From the NCBI RefSeq assembly GCF_001552255.1, contig NZ_BCQV01000022.1, positions 1 to 64,000 of the forward strand: a DNA stretch of 64,000 bases, in the 5' to 3' direction. This document shows, piece by piece, positions 9,923 through 17,614 of the stretch. Below the pieces are notes generated by a model. The model saw only the letters and a program-made list of their open reading frames with translations. It made no database searches and was not told the DNA's origin. How positions within the stretch are numbered: position 1 is the first letter of the stretch; every line of letters begins with the position of its first letter. The position numbers and the translations under genes are program-made. This stretch comes from Alicyclobacillus shizuokensis NBRC 103103 (lineage in GTDB: Bacteria; Bacillota; Bacilli; Alicyclobacillales; Alicyclobacillaceae).

Positions 9923-11417
9923 TTGAGAGGGAGACGACAATGCGGGGTGGACGCGGGCGGAGCTCGCAGCACCTGCACAGACCAGGATGTTTTGGCGACG
10001 CGGGGAGATGGGTGTTTTCACCGATGGCAGCGCTTTTTTCAGCGAGCGACGGAGTTTTGCAGTGGAGCGGGGGGGACGGACGGGGAGGGTACGCGGCGCT
10101 CGAATCGGGCGCGCCTGTTTGCAGCGGCAGGGTTTACGGTGATGTTGCTGGCTGGGGTAGGGTGCTTGGTTCACCGCAAACTGGTTGAGACTTCCGAGTG
10201 GGTGAAGGTTTACTCGGATGGCGCTTACGTTGGCATGGTGCCCAATGACGAATCGGTACTTGCCTCCATCAGGCGATTGGCGCTTGGGTATGATGTGAAC
10301 GTAAGTCTGCAGCCTGTCCACACCTTGGTCCCGAAATCCTACGACTGGTCGGCGGTTTGTGAGCTGCCCACGCCGGCGACGGCGATTGTGGCCGGCGGAC
10401 GACCGATTGTCTACACCCGGGATGTCGCTGCGGCACAGCGGGTCCTTGAGGAGGTCCGGCATGCTCTATGGCCCGAGGCGGAGGGGCACGCGACTGGTCA
10501 CTTTCGCCAGGATATATCGCTGCGACCGGTGACGGTAGGCGTCACGCAGGTGGTGTCGGCGGACGCGGCGGTGCAGGAGATTTTGTATTCACAGTCCAAC
10601 TCCCCAGTGCAGAGGCTGGAGAATCGATCTGGCGGCCTGTCGTCGGTTCAGACGCTGGAAACTGGTGCTGCGTCGGCAGAGTCGGGGGAAGGCGGGGCGC
10701 GCCAGCGGGCCGCATCCGGGAGCCGCAAAGAAGTGCCAGCGCCGACGGGGAACGGGGACGCGGACCGTACCCAGCAGTCCCTGTTGCAGTTGGACGTGAG
10801 TCATCCAGCAGCGTGCGCTGCGTGTACCGTACGCTGTTCGTTATCAAGATGACGCGCGCCTCCCGGCGGGTGACTCGAAGGTCATCCAACGCGGGAAGGC
10901 AGGGCGTGTGGTGGAGACGCTGCGGTTACGCTACGTCAACGGGAAACTTGAGCATACTCAGGTGATGGCGCGCCGGACGACAACCCAATCCCGGCCGGAG
11001 ATCCGGTTGCGCGGAACGAATGAGGCTGAAGCAAGCAGCACCTGGCAGTGGCCGATTTCCTCACATGTCGTGACTTCCGGGTTTGGCGATCGTGTTCTGG
11101 GCGGGCAGCACGAGTTCCATCCGGGTATCGACCTTGCTTGTTCGGTCGGGACGCCGGTGTATGCGGCCAACAACGGTCGCGTCGCGGAGGCGGGTCCCAA
11201 CAACGGCGGCTACGGGATCTGGGTCGTGCTGGATCATGGGGGCGGTCTCCAGTCTGTCTATGGCCATCTCTCCCGCGTGGTAGTACATGTTGGACAGATG
11301 GTACATAAGGGGCAATTGATTGCCTATTCAGGCGCCACCGGCCGCGTCACCGGACCGCATCTTCACTATGAGGTGCGAGTGGACGGCCGGCCGGTGAATC
11401 CGCGGCCGTATATGTAG
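9923..11417 (+). pseudogene. G5-domain / M23 peptidoglycan hydrolase, frameshifted
   Basis: One ancestral gene appears to be read in two frames here. The first part (TTG 9923 to a stop at 10852) has a basic N-terminus, one membrane segment (LFAAAGFTVMLLAGVGCLV) and an extracellular stretch. The second part is open in another frame from 10800 and encodes the rest of a G5 domain followed by an M23 metallopeptidase. The G5 domain runs smoothly only if one base is skipped around 10796-10803 (LLQLDV joined to IQQRALRVPYAV). An ATG at 9940 with a good ribosome site lies in a third frame, so the N-terminus is also uncertain. A sequencing error, a recent mutation and a true pseudogene are all possible. 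Confidence 0.75.
10908..11417 (+). CDS. M23 (LytM-type) peptidase domain, C-terminal part of the frameshifted gene
   Basis: This 169-residue reading frame begins at a GTG and holds the end of a G5 domain plus a complete M23 peptidase domain. The zinc ligands and catalytic His are present: HPGID (His and Asp) and GPHLHYEV (HxH). M23 enzymes cleave peptide crosslinks in cell-wall peptidoglycan. If translated alone it would lack the membrane anchor encoded by the upstream part, so it is probably not an independent gene. No clear ribosome site precedes the GTG. The stop lies three bases from the convergent end of the metal transporter permease gene. Confidence 0.6.
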   Translation: MVETLRLRYVNGKLEHTQVMARRTTTQSRPEIRLRGTNEAEASSTWQWPISSHVVTSGFGDRVLGGQHEFHPGIDLACSVGTPVYAANNGRVAEAGPNNGGYGIWVVLDHGGGLQSVYGHLSRVVVHVGQMVHKGQLIAYSGATGRVTGPHLHYEVRVDGRPVNPRPYM

Positions 11418-11419
11418 AG

Positions 11420-12280
11420 TCAGATGGCCAATGCGCGCCGGGTTTTCACCCATCGGCCTATGTACACGACCTTGTACTCGAGCACGATGATGGTCGTGGC
11501 GAAGAATCCGACCGGCCAACCGGAATCGTAGGCCAACAACAGGGCCAGCCAAATCGCCGCCAGGCCGAGCGCGCCGGCGAGGAGCAGCGTATGCACGCCG
11601 CGGCGGGTGACCAAGCTGGCGGTGGCGACGGGACCGATGAGCAGGCTGAAACCGAGCAGTGCGCCCACCACCGGTACGGTCATGACACAGACAAGGCCGA
11701 CGAGGATGGCGAACAGGTTGTCCAGCAGCCGTTCCCGCACCCCGCGAGCCAGGGCTTGGTCTCGCGCCACCGTGACAAACAGCAGCGGGCGGTAGAGAAT
11801 CATCCAGAGCCCGGTTGTGACCAGACCGACCGCCAGGGTTTGGCCGACCTGGGGGCCGCTGATGCCGACAATCTGTCCGAACAGCAGCGCATAGGCCGTT
11901 TCGCCATAAGCCTGGCCCAAGGTCAGAAACAACTCGCCTGCACCCAGCGCGAGTACCAAAGTCAGCGCGGTGACGACATCCCGCCTTCCCCGCCGGGAGA
12001 GCGTGGACATGACGAGACCCCCGAGCAGATTGAAGGTGAGCAGCCCCACCAGCGGCGGTACCTGCAGCACAGTGGCGCCGGCAACACCGGCGAAGCCAAT
12101 CTTCGGCAGACTGTGGGCCATGAAGGCGACTCCTCGCAAGACCACGAAGTACCCAACCAGCGTTGCCGTCAGGGCCACGATGGTCCCGCAGACGTAGGCG
12201 TGCCACATGTACAGCGTTGTCAGCAGCCCGGACGGCAACAGCCACAGGTGCAAGGTATCCAGCACACCCATCATGTGCAT
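11420..12280 (-). CDS. Metal ABC transporter permease (ABC-3 family), second permease
   Basis: This integral membrane permease of about 286 residues has some eight hydrophobic segments and belongs to the ZnuB/MntB (ABC-3) family. It carries the family's segment around VVLRGVAFMAHSLPKIGFAG. I chose ATG 12280, which has GGGAGGG five bases upstream and overlaps the end of the preceding permease gene by ten bases; ATG 12274 is an alternative. It is the last gene of a four-gene transporter operon on the minus strand. Two different permeases in one operon, as in SitCD or TroCD systems, suggest a heterodimeric membrane channel. Confidence 0.92.
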   Translation of the reverse strand: MHMMGVLDTLHLWLLPSGLLTTLYMWHAYVCGTIVALTATLVGYFVVLRGVAFMAHSLPKIGFAGVAGATVLQVPPLVGLLTFNLLGGLVMSTLSRRGRRDVVTALTLVLALGAGELFLTLGQAYGETAYALLFGQIVGISGPQVGQTLAVGLVTTGLWMILYRPLLFVTVARDQALARGVRERLLDNLFAILVGLVCVMTVPVVGALLGFSLLIGPVATASLVTRRGVHTLLLAGALGLAAIWLALLLAYDSGWPVGFFATTIIVLEYKVVYIGRWVKTRRALAI

Positions 12281-13158
12281 CTTTTCCCTCCCAGTCTTCG
12301 GATGTGAGCGCGCCACCTGGCGGCCATGCCGGCGCCGAGGTACTCCATGAACAGGATGTCGGCGATGAGAAAACTGCAGGGGTAGCCGCGGCCCGCCGGC
12401 GGCCAGTTGTAACTGGCGTAGGCGAGACCGACGCCGAGCCACGCCGCCATGACGGCCAGCAGCGCAGAGATGCCAATGGCCGCGCCTATGCGATGGGCGA
12501 TCCGCACGCCCGCCGCCGCAGGTCCCATGAGGAAGGCGGTGCTGAGCAGGGCGCCCATGGCCAGTGCACTGTCTTCGGCTGCCACTACGAATGCCAGCAT
12601 GAACAACAGCCCGACCCAGCGAACGGGGATGCCGCGCGCCTGCGCCCACTCGGCGTCAATGGAGCAGATCAGCAATGGCCGATAGATGGCGGCGACCACG
12701 AGCAGAGTTGCCGCCGACGTGCCGATGAGCCAAGGGGTCGTGTTCGGATCCGCAGTGAACACGGAGCCGAACAGGACCGACATGGTAACGTCCGCGGTGT
12801 TGCTGACCCGCGTATCGAGAAACAGAAACAGCGCTCCCAATCCCATGAAAAAGCTGAGTACCAATCCGGTCGCGGTGTCGCGGCCGCGGGTGCGTTTGCC
12901 CAACGCTTCCATACCGGCGCCGGCCAGCAGGCCGAAGGACAGGAAGCCGTACCAGGAATTGATGGAGAAAAGGAAGCTGGCGGAGGCACCGGTGGCACCC
13001 ACATCGGTCAGAATGTGGCCGGCGAAAGACTGGCCACGCAGCACAATGAACACGCCGACAACAGCGGATACAACGCCGGCCGAAGTGGTGATGAAGAGTG
13101 CATGCCATACCTGTGGGCTGTGCCAGAACGGCGAATGCACGAAGGCGTCCAGGTACAT
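12271..13158 (-). CDS. Metal ABC transporter permease (ABC-3 family), first permease
   Basis: A second ABC-3 family permease, about 295 residues, with multiple membrane segments and the typical FIVLRGQSFAGHILTDVGATG stretch near its N-terminus. ATG 13158 overlaps the ATPase stop codon (TGATG), with GGGAGG further upstream; an in-frame ATG at 13179 is an alternative start. It is clearly diverged from the downstream permease, so this is not a recent duplication. Together with the ATPase and lipoprotein genes it forms a manganese- or zinc-type importer. Confidence 0.92.
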   Translation of the reverse strand: MYLDAFVHSPFWHSPQVWHALFITTSAGVVSAVVGVFIVLRGQSFAGHILTDVGATGASASFLFSINSWYGFLSFGLLAGAGMEALGKRTRGRDTATGLVLSFFMGLGALFLFLDTRVSNTADVTMSVLFGSVFTADPNTTPWLIGTSAATLLVVAAIYRPLLICSIDAEWAQARGIPVRWVGLLFMLAFVVAAEDSALAMGALLSTAFLMGPAAAGVRIAHRIGAAIGISALLAVMAAWLGVGLAYASYNWPPAGRGYPCSFLIADILFMEYLGAGMAARWRAHIRRLGGKRCT

Positions 13159-13997
13159 CACGGCGTCGTCGCCTCCCATTCCCCAAGACCTGCGTGATCT
13201 GCTGCCTCCGGCGGGACCAGGTGCATGTCTGGACCGCCGACGACGACAATCCGACCGCGCGTCCGCATCACTTCGACCGGGTATCCGTAGAGGCGGCTGA
13301 GCGATTCCGACGTCATGACTTCGTCGGTTCTGCCTGCCATTGACCTGCCTCGTGCCAGATAGACCACCTTGTCCAACGCGGACAAGAGTGGATTGAGGTC
13401 GTGCGCGACGAGCAGGATGGCCATCCCGCGGGAGCGGGCGAGTTCATGGAGGAGACGAACGACCTCATGAGCGTTGCGAATGTCCAGATTGGACAGCGGT
13501 TCATCGACCAAGAGCAGTCGTGGTTCCCCAACCAACGCCTGGGCAATCTGCAGGCGTTGCAGTTCGCCGCCGGACAGTCGCCCCACCGGCGCGTCGGCAT
13601 AGGTCAACGCTTGGACAGACCCGAGCGCCCGTTCCACACGTTCCCGCCGTGACCGGCGCGGCAGGGGCACACCCCAGCGCACGCCGTCCAGACCGAGGGC
13701 GACGAAATCTCGGCCCCGCAGGGGGGTGTCTGGGTCAAGATGGACCTTTTGCGGCACGTATCCGATGGCCGGGTTGCCCCGGCGGATGGGCCGGTTATCC
13801 ACTAGCACCTGTCCCAGGTCGGGGGTGACCAGTCCCAGGATGGTCTTGAGCAAAGTCGTCTTGCCGGCCCCGTTGGGGCCGATGAGACCGACAAATTCTC
13901 CGGCTTCAATTTGGAATTGGACGCCTGCTAGCACCAACCTCTCTGCCAGGTGAACGTGGACGTCCCGTACGTCAAGCATCGGTGCTCCTTCTTGCAT
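13158..13997 (-). CDS. Metal ABC transporter ATP-binding protein (ZnuC/MntB-like)
   Basis: This 279-residue ATPase energises metal import through the two adjacent permeases. It shows Walker A GPNGAGKT, Q-loop YVPQ, signature LSGGELQR, Walker B LLLVDEP and H-loop VAHD. ATG 13997 overlaps the stop of the binding-protein gene (TGATG) with GGAGAGG eight bases upstream; ATG 13979, five bases after AAGGAG, is an equally good start. The tight overlaps on both sides indicate translational coupling across the operon. Confidence 0.94.
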   Translation of the reverse strand: MQEGAPMLDVRDVHVHLAERLVLAGVQFQIEAGEFVGLIGPNGAGKTTLLKTILGLVTPDLGQVLVDNRPIRRGNPAIGYVPQKVHLDPDTPLRGRDFVALGLDGVRWGVPLPRRSRRERVERALGSVQALTYADAPVGRLSGGELQRLQIAQALVGEPRLLLVDEPLSNLDIRNAHEVVRLLHELARSRGMAILLVAHDLNPLLSALDKVVYLARGRSMAGRTDEVMTSESLSRLYGYPVEVMRTRGRIVVVGGPDMHLVPPEAADHAGLGEWEATTP

Positions 13998-14950
13998 CAG
14001 TCAATCCTCTCCGTCGATTGCCCCTTCTGCAGGGCTCGCTTTAATGCCGTGACCTCGGCCTCCATCCAGGATTGATAATCGTGGTGCGCTGGCATTGTCT
14101 CATAGACCCCGGCGACGGGAATGTGGTTCTGCTTGGCCAAGCCAAGCAGGGCTTTGGTCGCCGGGTCTACCACCTGCTGGTTGTAGACCAGGACTTTGAC
14201 ACGCCTCTGTTTCAACAGGTTATCCTCCTGCTGAACCAGCTGCGGAGCCGGGTCTGTGTCGTTCATAACCGCCGCCTCATACGCCCATGGCGTCTTGATA
14301 TCCAAGCCCGCTGCCTGCAGGAGATAATCGGCAACCGGCTCCGTAACCGCTACGCCGGCGTGCGGGTATTCTCGCTTGAGGTTTGTCACTTCTTGGTGCC
14401 ATGTCCGCAGCGAGTCTTGAAATTTCTTGAGGTTGGCTTCGAAGTAGGCTTTTTGCTTCGGATCTTGAGCCGACAGGGCGTCGGCCACCAATTGCGCGAT
14501 TTTGGTCATGGTCTCAGGTTTGTACCAAAGGTGCGGATTACGCGTGTTTTTGCTGAGGCCGAGAGCCTGGCTCACGTCAATCACTTTGCGGTTGGGATTC
14601 GGCGCTCCCGCTTCCAGCTTGTTCATGAAACTGTCGTAACCGAGTCCGTTTTGTACCACAAGCGTGGCCTGGCCCACGGCTGCGGCGTCACGGGTTCCCG
14701 CTTCGTATGTATGCGGGTCTGTGTTCGGGTTGCTCATGATGGCCTGGACAGACACGTACTTCCCGCCAATCTGTTTCATGACGTCCGCGTACTCGTTTTC
14801 CGCTCCAATGGCGTGGATGACTTTCGGTGCGGCTTTCGAATCGGCCTTGTCGATCGTAGATCGCCCGGAAACCGAGGATGATCCGCAGGCGGTGACGGTG
14901 ACCGTTGTCGCGGCGATGCATGCTGCCGCCACCAATCGACGCCTGGGCAT
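13997..14950 (-). CDS. Metal ABC transporter substrate-binding lipoprotein (ZnuA/TroA family)
   Basis: This is a cluster A-I metal-binding lipoprotein of 317 residues. The signal peptide ends in a lipobox VTAC with Cys22 as the lipidation site. Likely metal ligands by family position are H80 (DPHTYE), H140 (NPHLWY), E204 (VTEPVADYL) and E284 (VYETMP). Classical ZnuA uses three His plus Asp, and PsaA-type manganese proteins use His, His, Glu, Asp, so the metal is uncertain; there is also no His-rich loop. It is the first gene of the operon, downstream of a promoter flanked by two Fur-family boxes and divergent from a Zur-like regulator, which favours zinc. Confidence 0.92.
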   Translation of the reverse strand: MPRRRLVAAACIAATTVTVTACGSSSVSGRSTIDKADSKAAPKVIHAIGAENEYADVMKQIGGKYVSVQAIMSNPNTDPHTYEAGTRDAAAVGQATLVVQNGLGYDSFMNKLEAGAPNPNRKVIDVSQALGLSKNTRNPHLWYKPETMTKIAQLVADALSAQDPKQKAYFEANLKKFQDSLRTWHQEVTNLKREYPHAGVAVTEPVADYLLQAAGLDIKTPWAYEAAVMNDTDPAPQLVQQEDNLLKQRRVKVLVYNQQVVDPATKALLGLAKQNHIPVAGVYETMPAHHDYQSWMEAEVTALKRALQKGQSTERID

Positions 14951-14971
14951 GAGTTCACAACCCCTTGTCTT

Positions 14972-14990
14972 ATAGAAAATGATTTTCTAT
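14972..14990. promoter_or_regulatory. Fur-family operator 1 (9-1-9 perfect palindrome)
   Basis: ATAGAAAAT-G-ATTTTCTAT is a perfect 9-1-9 inverted repeat with the odd-centre geometry of Fur/Zur/PerR boxes. It lies between the predicted transcription start of the metal transporter operon and its first codon, so a bound repressor would block elongation or initiation. Confidence 0.7.
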
Positions 14991-15007
14991 TAATTTGGCT
15001 GGACGGA

Positions 15008-15037
15008 AGTATAGCAGAGGTCCTTGGGCTTTGTAAA
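15008..15037 (-). promoter_or_regulatory. Promoter of the metal transporter operon
   Basis: Read on the minus strand: -35 TTTACA (15037-15032), 18-base spacer, extended -10 TGC-TATACT (hexamer 15013-15008). The two Fur-family operators lie on either side, one overlapping the -35 box and one downstream of the expected start. Confidence 0.65.
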
Positions 15038-15054
15038 TAGGAATCATTCTTATT
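15036..15054. promoter_or_regulatory. Fur-family operator 2
   Basis: AATAGGAAT-C-ATTCTTATT is a 9-1-9 inverted repeat with one mismatch. Its centre is 64 bases from the centre of operator 1. It overlaps the -35 hexamer of the transporter promoter and faces the divergent zur-like gene, so it may also autoregulate that gene. Confidence 0.65.
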
Positions 15055-15177
15055 TTAGCTCTCGAGCCGAACGTTGCCGGGCTGCGACCGGCCGGTTCGC
15101 TACCGGACATGAAGCAGCTGGCGCGTGGTGGTACACTGACCCTACAAGACGCAGGGCAGGTAAAAGGGGAATGAGCG

Positions 15178-15603
15178 TTGATAGGCCGAGAGCAAGTCGC
15201 AAGGCAGCTCAAGGAAGCAGGCTACAAGTTCACAGGCCCACGCCGACTCGTCATAGACGTGTTCTTTCGCCATCCCGAAGGAGGGTTGGCGGCCAAGGAT
15301 GTTCTGGCAGAGGTGCAGAGGGAATGCTCGCATGTCAGCCCGGACACCGTTTATCGCACGATAGCGTTGCTGGAACAGCTGGGTGTCGTGGAGCCGTTGG
15401 ATTTTTCCGATGAGGCGCGGAAGTATAGGCTGGCCTGCGGGATGGAACATCACCATCATCTGGTGTGCCTGCGTTGCGGGGCGGTCATGCCGCTTCCGTA
15501 CTGTCCGCTGGCCGAGGTGGAGCGCGGGGTGCAGGATTTTTCCATCGTGGATCATCGATTTGAACTCTACGGCTACTGCAAGGCGTGCCAGCAAGCACGG
15601 TAG
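15178..15603 (+). CDS. zur: Fur-family transcriptional regulator, Zur-like
   Basis: This 141-residue metal-dependent repressor has an N-terminal winged helix (VSPDTVYRTIALLEQLG) and a dimerisation domain. It carries both structural zinc CxxC pairs (C97/C100 and C134/C137) and the HHHH run at 91-94. The ending HRFELYGYCKAC and the Cys-Pro at 109-110 resemble B. subtilis Zur more than Fur, whose first CxxC is degenerate. It starts at TTG 15178, seven bases after AAAAGGGGA. It is divergent from a metal transporter with Fur-type boxes between them, which supports zinc-responsive control. Iron or manganese specificity cannot be excluded. Confidence 0.88.
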   Translation: MIGREQVARQLKEAGYKFTGPRRLVIDVFFRHPEGGLAAKDVLAEVQRECSHVSPDTVYRTIALLEQLGVVEPLDFSDEARKYRLACGMEHHHHLVCLRCGAVMPLPYCPLAEVERGVQDFSIVDHRFELYGYCKACQQAR

Positions 15604-15687
15604 GGCTACACAATGGCCGCAGGATGGCCACAAATCGCGCCTGCTTGCCGGCGGTCGAATCTGCGGCCATCCCTGACGAGCCCTGCG

Positions 15688-17391
15688 TCACATCGCTTCC
15701 GGTGCCTTGAGGCCCAAGAGGTAGAGACTGAACGTCAGGACCCGGCGGACGGCATGGGTCAGGACCAAGCGCTGTTCACGCAGCACAGGCTCTGCCCCGA
15801 GAATCGGGGCGTCGTGGTAGAAACGGTTGAAGGCGTGGCTGACATCCAGCGCGTAGCGCGCAATCTGGGACGGATCCATATCGTCCAGCGCGCGCTCGAA
15901 CACCTCGTTGGCCTGGGCGAACAAGCGCACTAACGTCCATTCGCTCTCTATGACCTGCGTGAAGGAAGCTCGCTCTGGCACCCGCACACTTTCCGCCTCG
16001 GCCTTGCGCAGGACGCTGCACGCCCGCGCATGCGTGTACTGCACATAGGGGCCGGTTTCGCCGTCAAAGTTGAGTACATCCTCGAAGCGGAAGTCTACTT
16101 CGTGCAGGCGGTAGTTCTTGAGGTCGTTGAAAATCACCGCGCCGATGCCGACATCCCTCGCCACCTGCTCCTTGTTCGGCAATGACGGATTTTTCTCTTC
16201 GATAATGCGTGCGGCTTCGCTGACGGCCTGTGCCAGCACGTCTTCCAGATACACTACCTGACCGCGACGCGTCGACAGACGCTTGCCGTTGTACTTCATC
16301 AGACCGAACGCCACGTGACGGCAGTTGGCCGCCCACTCGCGGCCCATCCGGCGCAGCACCTCGAACAGCTGCGCGAAGTGGAGCTTTTGTTCCGCCCCGA
16401 CCACGTAAATCAGGTGATTGGCGCCGAGCACGTCGTGACGGTAGAGGGCGGCTGCCAGGTCGCGGGTCGCGTAGATGCTGGTCCCGTTCGATTTCACGAT
16501 GATGCACGGGGGCATGTCCACGTCCGACAGGTCCACAACTTCGGCGCCTTGGCTCTCGATGAGCAGGTTCTTGGCCCGGAGCTCGTCGATGACCGCCTGC
16601 ATCTTGTCGTTGTAAAAACTCTCGCCCAGATAATGGTCAAATTCGACGCCCAACAGGTCGTAGGTCTTGCGAAACTCTTTCAGGCTTTCGTCGATAAACC
16701 AGCGCCACAGCCGGACCGCCTCGGCATCGCCAGATTCCAGGCGCTTGAACCACATCCGTCCCTCTTCTTCAAGTTCCGGGTTGTTCTCCACCTCTTGGTG
16801 AAACCGGACATACAAGCGCAAAAGCTCCCGCACCGGGTTTTGGCGCACCGTCTCTTCGTCGCCCCAACGCAGGTAGGCGGCGATGTTCTTGCCAAACTGG
16901 GTGCCCCAATCGCCCAGGTGGTTGATGCCGATGACGGTGAAGCCGTCACACCTCATCATGCGCGCCAGCGCTTGCCCAATCATGGTGGACCGCAGGTGCC
17001 CGACGCCAAATGGCTTGGCGATGTTGGGAGACGAGTAGTCAATGGCCGCCGTGTCGCCCTGATGCCGGCGCTTGGAGAACAGGGACGCTGGGTCGCTCGC
17101 CGCCAGGTTGACAAACTCATTCGCTACCTCCGCCCGGTTCAGGCGGATGTTGACGTATGCTCCCGCGACCTCGGCCGTGGCAAAGCGGCCGCTGGCGGTC
17201 AGCGCTTCCGCCACCTGGGCGGCAATCAGCTGTGGGCTTGTGCGCAGCTGCTTGGCAAAACGAAAGCAAGGCAGCGCCAGATCACCCATCTCCGGCTGTG
17301 GCGGGTACTCGACCAGCGCCGCCACTTCATCGGCCGTCGCGTTGAGCACCGGCGCCGCCACTTCGGCGACAGCGTATTTCTGCGATTTCAT
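15688..17391 (-). CDS. argS: Arginyl-tRNA synthetase
   Basis: ArgRS charges tRNA-Arg in the cytoplasm. The 567-residue protein is normal in length for the bacterial enzyme. It has the N-terminal additional domain, the HIGH-equivalent motif in SSPNIAKPFGVGHLRST near residue 120, and the C-terminal anticodon-binding domain (ALDVSHAFNRFYHDAPIL). The ATG is preceded by GGAGGAG eight bases upstream. The gene is convergent with the Zur-like gene; the 84 bases between hold a 9-bp inverted repeat (ATGGCCGCA at 15613, TGCGGCCAT at 15661) without a T-run. No T-box leader is visible upstream. Confidence 0.97.
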   Translation of the reverse strand: MKSQKYAVAEVAAPVLNATADEVAALVEYPPQPEMGDLALPCFRFAKQLRTSPQLIAAQVAEALTASGRFATAEVAGAYVNIRLNRAEVANEFVNLAASDPASLFSKRRHQGDTAAIDYSSPNIAKPFGVGHLRSTMIGQALARMMRCDGFTVIGINHLGDWGTQFGKNIAAYLRWGDEETVRQNPVRELLRLYVRFHQEVENNPELEEEGRMWFKRLESGDAEAVRLWRWFIDESLKEFRKTYDLLGVEFDHYLGESFYNDKMQAVIDELRAKNLLIESQGAEVVDLSDVDMPPCIIVKSNGTSIYATRDLAAALYRHDVLGANHLIYVVGAEQKLHFAQLFEVLRRMGREWAANCRHVAFGLMKYNGKRLSTRRGQVVYLEDVLAQAVSEAARIIEEKNPSLPNKEQVARDVGIGAVIFNDLKNYRLHEVDFRFEDVLNFDGETGPYVQYTHARACSVLRKAEAESVRVPERASFTQVIESEWTLVRLFAQANEVFERALDDMDPSQIARYALDVSHAFNRFYHDAPILGAEPVLREQRLVLTHAVRRVLTFSLYLLGLKAPEAM

Positions 17392-17455
17392 CGATGAATC
17401 TCCTCCACATTCCGAGAGGCGGGAGGGCGGTCAAAGCCGCGGCCCGCCGCATGTC

Positions 17456-17471
17456 ATAATTCTAGAATTAT
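17456..17471. repeat. Perfect 16-bp palindrome in the argS/TPR divergent region
   Basis: ATAATTCTAGAATTAT is a perfect 8+8 palindrome, conspicuously A+T-rich within G+C-rich surroundings. It contains a TATAAT hexamer on the minus strand (17472-17467) about 75 bases upstream of argS. I see no convincing -35 for it. It may be an operator or a promoter core. Confidence 0.45.
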
Positions 17472-17501
17472 ACCATGGTCCAGGCCGGCCTCCCACCAGC
17501 C

Positions 17502-17530
17502 TTCACCCGTTTCCGGCTGTATGGTATACT
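17502..17530 (+). promoter_or_regulatory. Candidate promoter for the TPR gene
   Basis: TTCACC (17502-17507), a 17-base spacer and TATACT (17525-17530) form a sigma-A-like promoter about 85 bases before the TPR gene start. Confidence 0.45.
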
Positions 17531-17614
17531 GCAGTCACATTCCAGTGGTTCACATAACTTTGGCGCAGGCTGGACAAAGGATGGACCGCGGGCAATCGCA
17601 CGGGAGGTGGTCAG

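Noticed and set aside
10796..10852. Programmed frameshift in the M23 gene
   Set aside because: No slippery heptamer, stop codon or stimulatory structure lies at the junction; an indel explains it more simply.
15613..15669. Bidirectional terminator between the Zur-like gene and argS
   Set aside because: A 9-bp inverted repeat exists, but the loop is 39 bases and neither side has a T-run, so I did not list it as a terminator.
16315..17397. Long open frame antisense to argS (360 codons)
   Set aside because: Fully covered by argS on the other strand, with no recognisable domain or ribosome site.
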